NCBI GenBank assembly: GCA_963989385.1
Contig: OZ022502.1
Span: 47,919,454-47,983,453 of the forward strand
Direction: 5' to 3'
From: Ctena decussata
Lineage: Eukaryota; Mollusca; Bivalvia; Lucinida; Lucinidae
DNA length: 64,000 bases
Shown: piece by piece, positions 49,801 to 60,900 of the stretch
How positions within the stretch are numbered: the first letter of the stretch is position 1
How the letters are laid out: every line of letters starts with the position of its first letter
Made by a program: the position numbers and the translations under genes
The notes under the pieces: generated by a model
What the model was told of the DNA's origin: nothing
Database searches by the model: none
What the model saw: the letters and a program-made list of their open reading frames with translations, nothing else

Positions 49801-52800
49801 GTTCTCTTGTAGTTAATTTGAAGGCTTTCACTTCCAAATGTGAACTACAAAACTGCCTTATCCATTTGATATAATGATTCTTACCTATTTTTTACTCTTT
49901 TTGCTTCTCAATACTCTGTCCTTCTTATCCAATTTGCACTTACTGAGGCTGAGAGAGGGGAGGGTTGCGCAGCGGGTTGTCGCTTTAATCACCTTGACAT
50001 TTTCTGAACATGTGTACGTTGGTATGATGGTACTTGTTTTGTTCTTACTTTTTCTTACAATGATCACATGACTCTTGCAAAAGGAAAAATAGGTTAGCTG
50101 TCATGCCAACATACCGCCGCATGTGTAAGTTTGTTATTTTGATACATTTTCTTGCGCTGACAGTTTTATACAGGGACAATGTACGTACGTTTTCAGTATT
50201 ATGGTCTTGCATGAAAGTGAATTTTTAGCACACAAACTATATTTGTATAGAAATAAAAAAAGACTTATACCAGGTAAATCGTCAAAAGCAAATGCTGATT
50301 TTATTTCCAACTTGGTCTGTAAATTTTCTTTGATAGTGTTTGCATCATGGCTTGTCTCACTATTATTCTGCTGTGGTGATGTTCACCCTAACCCAGGACC
50401 CCTATCAACATCTTCTTCAAGTAGCAACTACAGTTCATCCTCGGGTATGTCCAATACTTTATTTAGTTCTCTTGATCTTACACATAACTTGTCCTTTGTG
50501 CACTATAATGTACAAAGTATTTTTTCGAAATTAGAAATAATAGAGACCGAACTTTTTGAATTCGATATCTTAGCCTTCACAGAAACTTGGCTAAGCCCTC
50601 CTATTGACACAAGTGACCTATTGTTGCATTCATGTAATAGCCCTGAGAGGAAGGATCGCCCCGGCGACAATCACGGAGGTGTTATGATATATGTGAAGGA
50701 CTGCCTACATTATAAGCGTCGAGCAGATTTAGAGTCTCGCAATATTGAGAGCATATGGATAGAACTGACCAATAATCATAAACGTATATTATTTGGATTG
50801 TTTTATCGTCATCCAAATTCTGACGCTAACTATCTTTCTGACATTGAGGATTCTATAGCGCTAGCAGTTGATTCACCAGGAATTTCAGATATAATTATTA
50901 CCGGCGACTTCAATCCAAATCTACTTAATCCTCAAACCGCGATTCAGTTTGTACTCAGTTCTCCTTCTATCAATCTATAAGCCAACCCACACATTTTACC
51001 GAAAACTCATCGTCATTAATCGATATCATTCTTGTTAATAATAAAACACATTTAATAGTCAGTGGAGTTGGCGACCCTTTCCTACATCAAGAAATAAGGT
51101 ATCATTGTCCAATATATGGTATATTTAAGTTTTCTAAGCCTAAATTTGTTTCATTCACGCGACACATTTGGTATTATGACCGAGGTAATTATGAACTACT
51201 ACGTAATAAGGCAGCATCTTTTGACTGGGACTCTATAAAGGATAATGATATTAATACTTACGCAAATAATATGAATAGCACTATAACTGGTATTGCTAAA
51301 GATTGTATACCTAACCGATGTATTAAAGTAAAACCTTCAGAACCGCCTTGGATTAATTCGAATATTAAAAGACACATTAGAAAACGGAAAAGAACATACA
51401 GGAAGGCCAAAAGAACTAACTCAGAATCAGACTGGAAGAAATTTAAATCAATACGTAATAAAGTTGTTCAAAATAATCGCGATTCTAGAAAAATATTTTA
51501 CGACAAAATTGCAGCAAAACTTACCTCTGAGACACTTTCTTCAAAAGACTGGTGGTCTACACTTAAAACTTTCATCGCTCCTAACTATAAAACATCAATT
51601 CCGCCCCTCGAATTGAATGACGACATATACACGGAAGACAATGATAAGGCTAATGTTTTAAATAGATATTTCCAAAGCCACACAATTTTAAATGAACAGA
51701 ATGCCATTATTCCTGACTTACCTGCAGCTACCGTCAATACACCATTAAGTAACATTATATTGTCCCCATTAGAAGTTGAATCAGTTCTTAAAACTCTTCC
51801 TATTTCGAAAGCCTCTGGTCCTGATGGCTTGAGTAATCGTGTTCTTCGTGAATTATCTAAAGAAGTTTCAATACCTTATTGTTCTCTTTTCAACCAGTCA
51901 CTATACGTTGGTACTGTTCCCTCTGCATATAAAGAAGCCAATGTTTGCCCTGTACCTAAAACAGGTTGCCTGTCTGATGTTTCCAATTATCGACCCATTT
52001 CGTTGCTTAACTCAGAAGATAAAGTTCTAGAAAGGCTTGTATTTAAACATTTATTTAATCACCTACGTGACAACAATTTACTTTCTGCTCTACAATCCGG
52101 CTTTCTTCCTGGAGACTCTACCGTCAACCAGTTGACATTTCTTTACAATACCTTTTGTCAAGCATTAGACTCAGGCAAAGAAGTACGGGCTGTTTTCTGC
52201 GACATCAGCAAAGCATTCGATCGTGTATGGCACGCTGGTCTCCTTTCTAAGCTTCAAGCAGCTGGTGTCACAGGAAACGTCCACACTTGGTTCGCAGACT
52301 ATCTCTCTGACCGAAAACAACGAGTTGTTCTCCCTGGCGCTGTTTCTGACTGGACCTATATTCGTGCTGGAGTTCCCCAGGGACCAATCTTAGGCCCTCT
52401 TCTGTTTCTTTTGTATATCAATGATATTGTAAATGATATTGGCTCAAATATTCGGTTATTTGCTGATGATACTAGTCTCTTTATCATTGTAGATGATCCT
52501 ATCACAGCAGCCGATTGTATTAACACAGATCTGGGTAAAATCTCAAAATGGGCTTCAACATGGCTTGTTACTTTCAACCCTTCCAAAACCGAATCTTTAC
52601 TTTTCTCTCGTAAACTTAATAGACCTTTCATCCGCCTGTCTTTATGCAAAACCAGCAGATATCTGAAGTTGAGTCTCATAAACATCTTGGTCTCTACTTT
52701 TCAAACGACTGTACTTGGCACCAACACATAAATTATATTACAGCAAAAGCATGGGCTAGAGTTAATATCATGAGAAAATTAAAATACAAATTAGACAGGA

Positions 52801-54880
52801 AATCTCTAGAAATTATTTACACAGCATTTATTAGACCTTTAATCGAATATGGGGATATCATTTGGGATAATTGTTCGCAATATGAGAAGCAAGAACTTGA
52901 CAAAATTCAGAATGAGCGGCTAGAATAGCTACAGGAGCCACTAGACTTGTTTCCATCAGTGCTCTGTGTAAGGAAATAGGGTGGGACTCGCTTGAAAAGA
53001 GACGATTAAATCATACACTTACCCTGTTTTACAAAATGACACATAATTTAGCTCCTTTATATCTATCTTCCTTGGTACCTCAGTCTGTCAGTAATATTTC
53101 ACGCTATAATCTTAGAAATTCTAATGATCTTCAAACAATAGATGCAAGGACAACTCTTTACTATAACTCTTTCCTACCGTCCACTGTCAGAGCCTGGAAT
53201 AGCGTACATGAAGAGGCGCAGCAATCGGATTCAGTAAATACCTTTAAATGCTTTCTCAACAAAGACAAATCGCATATTCCGAGATATTTCTACATAGGTA
53301 ATAGGAAAGCCCAAATATTACACACTAGGTTAAGAACCAATTGCAGTTCGCTAAACTTAGATCTTTTCATAAGGAACATTTCCGATTCCCCTTTATGTCA
53401 GTGTGGTAGTGTGGAAAATGCCCAACATTACTTTTTTCACTGTAGAAACTACCAAGTCCAACGAACCGAACTCATAAATACAGTGTCTCAGTATCAGGTT
53501 CCCTCGCTGTCCCTTCTTTTATATGGAAACGATTCTTTTTCCTTTGAAACAAATACAGTTATATTTGAAAAGGTCCATAAATTTATTTTGGATTCAAAAC
53601 GATTCTGATAGCATATTTTCTTAGCTTATGGCAAGCGGCTGGTACTTATGTAAGTAATGGTAGTCAGAGTGCTTGATGCGACTGTCGCTGCGATTCTGCG
53701 CCCCCTCTCTCATCCTCGGTTGCATAGTTTGTAAAGTTGTATCTTTTCTTTTTTATGCTCCTTTTTTACACTGTCTTCTTTTTTCCTTCTTGTCCGGACA
53801 CTTTTCCCTATCATTTGGTTTCAATATTAATCACTGTTTTTTTTGTAAACGACATTACATATATATTTAAATGTAAATTTTGTTTAACTTATTTTGTCAA
53901 GCTATCGCCATGATATTTGCATGTTAGATATAGTTAAGGAGAGGAACTTTATAAGTACGTGTGCTTTCGTTCCAATCCTATTATTTATATTGTTACAATG
54001 TATATATGTATTGAAAAATTTGAATAAAATATGTTTAAACCAAATATTTACTTAACGAAGCTCCCGATGACATTTCACTTTGTTCTTCAAATCACCTGTT
54101 GTTGTCGGTTGGTTCAATTATGTCGTAGTGGAGCATTCGGAATGTGCGATTCTGTACGTGGTATATTCGTGCATAATTTTATAGTTATTTATTTTTATTT
54201 CCTTATTATTATCTTTTTACAGCTCTCAAAACGAGGTTTCCCATAAGGCTCAAGGGAACGAATCCGTCAGATGCGCCTCCTGGCACCAAGTCTGTCCGTG
54301 TTCTCTCGTATTCAAAGAAGAGACTTTGAGTTCGATATAATTTATTTGACAAAAATTCAAATGAAAAAAGTACATTTCACTTTTTACTATAAAAGAATAT
54401 TTAAGCAATTAACTTAGTGGAAAAAATGCTCTTAAGTTTATGATCCCTCGTTGAATTGCTAGTGTTAAACTTTTGTGGGGAGGTTACCAAAACAGGCCAG
54501 AATTTAGTCTCGCACGAGATGGATGGATAACTTTTGATTTTATGTCCGTTTCAACGGTATTTAAGCCATATCAGCATGAATGGAGAGTGATATTGATAGA
54601 TTGTATGTAGTGGAACCCAAGGATTTCCGCTTCCTGAAATATTTCAGTCTATATTGTATATCGAGCCGTCACAAAAAAGACGTGCTAGGGGAGAATAAGA
54701 TGTCCAAACAATTCCCACCCGCACCTACTGCATGCACAGTAGGCCCTTGCTCCACTGTTTTCCAAAGTCGGACTCCTTGACACGGAAAACTACCCGGCAC
54801 CATCGCCCGACCACAAGCACTTCGGAATGTGCCGAATTTCGACGGATAACGACATAGGAAAGAATATCATCTCTGTTTTA

Positions 54881-54911
<31 letters not shown>

Positions 54912-57900
54912 TTCTCGGAACATCAAACTCCAAAGCAAACAAAACTTATTTGATAAAAACATAAATAAATTGTCATTTATGACAAACAGCAGTTTTGCTC
55001 GGAATTAGTTTCCGCTTCGTATTTTGTCCGCAAATTAAAACCTACGTACATGTAACAAAATTTTGTGTTGCGGACAAATTTCTAAACAAAAACTTATACC
55101 GGACTCAGAAATAATAGTGCCTTATCAAATATGATAGTATAGCAAAAACTGAAATCCACAGACTTTTCAAGCTATACAACCGTCAGTATTACATATAATA
55201 CCATCACGCAGGACAAACGCGGGAGCCGAGGGGTGGGGGTGGGGGGTGAGGTTAGTTATAAAGATTACGTATACATACGAGCTCCCGCAGAAAAGAAATA
55301 GCAACATCTAATCGACCTCGTTAAAGAGTGGCAGCACAGAGCAAACGGAAAAGCGCTACACAGCAAACTTATAAGTTGAATAACGTCGTAAACGTCATAA
55401 AATCAATAAGTACGTCGCGTTGGGTAGGGTATTTTAATGACGTCACAATTGCGTAAATAACACGCGAGACTTTAAAAAAATCCATTTTCGATCGCAGGAA
55501 ACATATAAATATGATATAGTAAAATTTTATCAATTTCTGAGACAGGGCCGATTTTGACCATTCGTGAACCTTGTCCTTTAGCTCCGCCCACTGGCTTCAT
55601 CACACGATGAACGCTGAAAAATCAAATTTCAATTCTTAAATGTTGCATGGTTAGCGTCGTTAAGTCTCAATGATGCACGGTTTGTGAAGGAATGTCAACC
55701 AAAATCGAGATTACGTTTACTAAATGACACACTTTTCAGCTGAAATTATCTTTGTTATATAATAACGAAATTGTTGACTTTTGTTGAGGTGGACATGAAA
55801 TGTTATTGTGTGAAGTTCAGTTCTATAACACTTCGTCTCCACCTCAACAAAAGTCAATAAGTGAATAATGTCTTCGTAAGAAAAAATGACGGAAAAACAT
55901 GGATGTGCACCCATTTACGTTTAGTTAATGATAAAAAGATATTTTTCATCAAAAATGTATGCAGTTGCTACTGCCAGTTAATCTCTTAAGAACTGTCTGG
56001 GTGGGTATGATCCTGCGCAGATCAAAGAATTGCTGTACCTGATCTCTTGTCTTTCTTTTGATGTCTTCGGCGAGATGTGCTATATAATTGTAGCTGCATC
56101 CCCTTTTCATTATATTGCAGTGCCCTCCTCTGGGCCCACAACGTTAAATCAACATTGAATCAACGTTGATTCAACGCCGTGACGTTGAATCAACCTCGAT
56201 TCAATGTTGATTCAACGCTGTGTGCATGCTGGGCGATGACTATACATACCTCGTGTGATGTTTGCGTCCAGCAGTAAAGGACTTCCAGACCAGCTCTGAA
56301 CGTCAAAGTTCTCATCAAAAGTCACATTCAGAATACCCATATATTTGCCCCAGGCATAGGCTTGAACTATGAGGACATTTTTTCCTGAAGGGCTCTGTAC
56401 TACAGTCGGATATGGTCCCTCAATTTCTTCTGTAGACGGTTGTTCACCTGTAGAATGTCCATGAAATTGGATTGAACAGCCGCATGCGTATATTGACAGG
56501 TAGTATAGAATTTGCAAATATTGATGATAATAAGGGAATAATTATAATAATTCTGTCTTCATCTGTAGTATGTTGCAGACAGAGAAAACACAAGGCAAAG
56601 CCGAGGATCCATTATCGTTTGATTAATTTATTGTACATTATCAGAGAGAGAGAAATTATACCTCGGTTACCATGTTTGCGTCAAGCACAGAGAGAGAGAG
56701 AGAGAGAGAGGGGAAGAGAAAAGCAAGACAGGGAGATGCTTGCGGTAAAATGTGGTTGAAGAACTCATTTGATTTCTTCGTAGTATAAATGTTGCTGTAT
56801 CGTAGATGTCTGTGCATTTCGAACATATTAGATAGGAATTACATAGAGCTTTGTCACAGTATTTTATGGGCAATTTGGCAAAGTTCATTAGAGCGTGCTT
56901 CGGGTTGCCTGTGTCCAACAAACCAAATGCACACGAATCAGGTTAAGGGACCTTCTATAATCGTATCTGTTATGCAACACAATATGATCTTGGGTTTGCA
57001 GCGCAAGAAAGTCAAATGAGGCATTTTCGCCCTTACATAACTTACAACAGTGCTGTCATTTAAATTTCACAACACAAATATCAAAGTCGGTCATGGGAAC
57101 TTAGACAATACCATGTAAAGCAATAAAATTTCGGAGAAGGACAATCCCTGTTTTGGTTGCATTATTGTTTTATGTTTAATGGCTCCCAGATAAATTATTT
57201 CAGTCTATATCTAGCCGTCTCCCAGACAGACAGGGAGAAAGAAAAGTAAATATATAGAATAGATGAGACTAAAAGAATCCAAACGACCCCCATCAAGTTC
57301 TACTAATATCCAAATTAGTCGGTCGCCCCGGCACTGAAAGATACACAGCAACATCGCCCGAAAATACTAGTTGGACCATAATACAAAGCATTTGGAAAAT
57401 GGAAAATTCTAAACTTAAACCTCTAAATTTTATACTGACTACTCACTAAATCAATCTTCAAACTGTTATGTAGACCCTAAACTTGTCTTCAAAAGACTTA
57501 CCTGAATATAAAAAGGAATGTGAATGACCTCCAACAATGACGTCAATTCCGTCAACTGTTGCCGCTACCAGTTTGTCTGCCTTATAGCCAATATGAGTTA
57601 AAGCGATTATGATTTTGACACCCGCAGCTTTCAAGTTGGCAACTTCCGTTCTGGTTGCTTCAACAACATCGGTGAATTTCACAGTTGGTCCTGCAATTTA
57701 TAACAAATTATACTGTTGAAATATTAAATATCGGGGCAGATCAGCATACAAACAGCAATTGCACTATTACAAACACCAAAAAAAAAAATATGCAAATGGG
57801 AGATAAAAAAAAGTCAACAAACTTATTTAAATTTGTATCCCAAATTGCTAACTTTTGAATATAAGTGTTGCGTACGTAAGGGATTTGAAAGGGAAACAGT

Positions 57901-60900
57901 GATTTCATAATCAAAGTATAGGTAATGCAGACTCTCTTGTAGAAAGTGGCAAGCGCATAGTGTTTCTGTTAAAATACATGTATTACACTTGAGCAATGCA
58001 GTATTCATTTAGTTGCAAATTTTGCCAAAGTTAACAATATGAGGTTGTCTTCATTCAGGTACATACCCTATATTATTTAGTAATTTAACATTTTAGAAAG
58101 ACATTTCTAAGACTGACATTGAAGGTTGACGTGTTCGCACCGTTTGAAACACGTTTCACATTTCACTTCATAAGGTTACACATTAACATAAAGCGCAAAA
58201 ATTAGATAAATAAATAAAACAGACGCCAAGATTAACGTCTACTGGCTGGCGACCAGTGATGGCCGTCTTTTTGTTACTCTTTTTATCTTGTAACGGACAT
58301 ATAGTGATTAGTGATTCTATATTTTGGTTTAATAAACTAGGGGTAACTGTCGTTATAATACTGATTTAGTTTTTGAGATAGACTATAACTTGTGCCTGTG
58401 ACAGATCCTCAAACTAGGTCACCAAAACGCATTGAAATACGAGCGTGGCGTACCAGTGATGGCCGTCACGAATGCTATGCGTTGAATGATGCATTTTTCA
58501 AAACCTTGTTGTGGATTTAAACTTTGATGATATGTCATTGTAAGTCTGTGGTCTTTGTCAGAGTTTAATAGTTTTAGCGCGTTCAGCATAGATAGAATAT
58601 AAGCAACAATCAGAAACGGACTTTAAAACTCTGACGTAGTCATTTCGTAGGCGCACGCTACATTACGTCGAAAACAAACATACATAATGGTTGTAACGTG
58701 TGCTGTCATTTACAAGAATTTAGATGCTTTTTTGCAGGCTGGTTGCAGGTTGTACCTTTTTAGTCATAGGTTATCATTTATAAAGCAATTTGTTCATGTT
58801 TATTTCTGTATTTAATTATGTGTGTATCAAGGGTTGTGATCCCCGGCAAGGCAATAATGTTGTATGAGGGTAGCTTTAGGAAATTGTTAACCTTTTGCCT
58901 TCCGGGGAGATAATTTAACCAGTCTTTTATGTAGGAGTTCCTTTGGTTTCCTTTTACAAAATGGCCAAATATGAGACGGATCAAATACGTAATTGCGCGT
59001 GCAAAATGCAAACGGCCACCACTGGTACGCGGCCACCACTGGTCGCACGCCAGTACAGACTATCAAAAATGTTGCGTGCAAGCTACATTGTATATTGAGA
59101 GCTCAAAGACTGGAGAACAAACAAGGTAGATCCAGATGAGCCACCGCATTATGAGCCGCCTCATCTGGATCTACGCTGTTTGCAAATTAAACTGTTTTTT
59201 TCGTTTTTCGGCGCTTTAAGGGTTAAACCTGACAATTATCATAAAAACAGTCTAGCTAATACGTTACCAGGCGATGAAATAAACGATGTACGAGGTGTTA
59301 TAACTCCCAGAATACCAATCTTTTCTCCACCCCTCTCTATCATCAAAGACCTTTGAAGTTTTCCTTGGAGGCGTGGTTCCCCACTCACATCAATGTTGGC
59401 ATCAAGAACAGGTACTGTGATATTATCTAAGAAGGGTACCAATCCATCCACTCCGAGGTCAAACTCGTGATTACCGAGACACTAAAAATTATACAATAAC
59501 CCATAATAATGTGGGTTCTAGGACAACCTCCCGCAAGCACGGTATACCCTTGCGCTACTATTATCAAAATTAGAAGGACTTGCCGGCACTGAAAGTTATC
59601 CAGCACCATCGCTCGACCATGACCACCCACTAACAAATGGTTCCAATGAAATAATGTATGTATGATTCTAAAATGAAATAATTTTGTTTCAGTTATATTT
59701 GCTAAAGAACGAAAAGGCCGCAGGAACCGTAACGTTGGAATAACATAGAAGATCGTGTTTATAAACATACTTTGATAATAACTGAGCCGCGACACGAGAA
59801 AACCAAAAAAGTGGTTGTGCGCCCAGCGCAGATTCAGATCAGCCTGGGCATCCGCCCAATCTGATCAGTCTTCGCTGTCCGCATGGATGTACTTTAGACC
59901 CTTAGCTACCCTATAAGCACTTAGCGAAGAGTCTGATCAGACTGGGTGGATGCCCAAGCTGATCTGAGTCTGCTCTGGGCGCACAACCACTTTGTTGGTT
60001 TTGTCGTGTCGCGGCTCAATTATTATTTTCACTACATAAATAGACCTACAGTCCAACATACAAATAAATTTTCCTTGATCATTATGAGAACTACACATTG
60101 GAACGAAATAGATCAGCTTTTACGGTAATCTGTAGAGTCACAAATCACTGTTTTAGGTCTGTTATAAAGTAAATCATATTACGAATCGTTCGGAGCGCGT
60201 GTGACATTGAAACAGTGATTTACTATTCAACAAATCACTGTTAGAGTATTGAATAATAAATTTAACTGTATCGACTCTAACTCTTTAAATCGCAGAGAAA
60301 TGTCTTCATTGTATACAAATTCTCTCAGTCATTCTGCTAGCACGCAAACAATTTCGCCAGTAATGCTGACATGCATCTATACAAGTTCTTTCGAGGCTTT
60401 TTTCCAAATAAACGCCACACTGTCAAAAAGAAACTGTGGTCTGACATTAAATTTTGGCGATAGAAAAAGAGAACGTATAAGGAATAAAGTCTAATGTAAC
60501 CATGGTAACTGAGGTCCGGTATGATGTTGGTGAATTTAAAATATAAAAACATATTAAACTGTACACTACGGTTCACTGGCTTCAATGATTATTTGGCGTC
60601 GCGAGAAAACGTATCTTACGGCATGTGCGAAATGAAAAGATCTGGCTCAGTCTTCGTATTCGCGCAGTCTGATTTGAATCTTTAGTGTCTATGAATCATG
60701 AAGAACCTAAAAAGTAAAATTGTGAAGACAACAATCAGATTTTGCGAATTTGCAACTTGATTTGAGTATTCAAGGTACAGTTTCTTTGCATGGGAAGTCC
60801 ATCAGTTATAGATTAAAACTTTAGATATGCATGAAAACTACGAAGATAATTTATCAATTAGACTCTGACAGCTTATTAAATGACCCGAGTTACATGTAGT

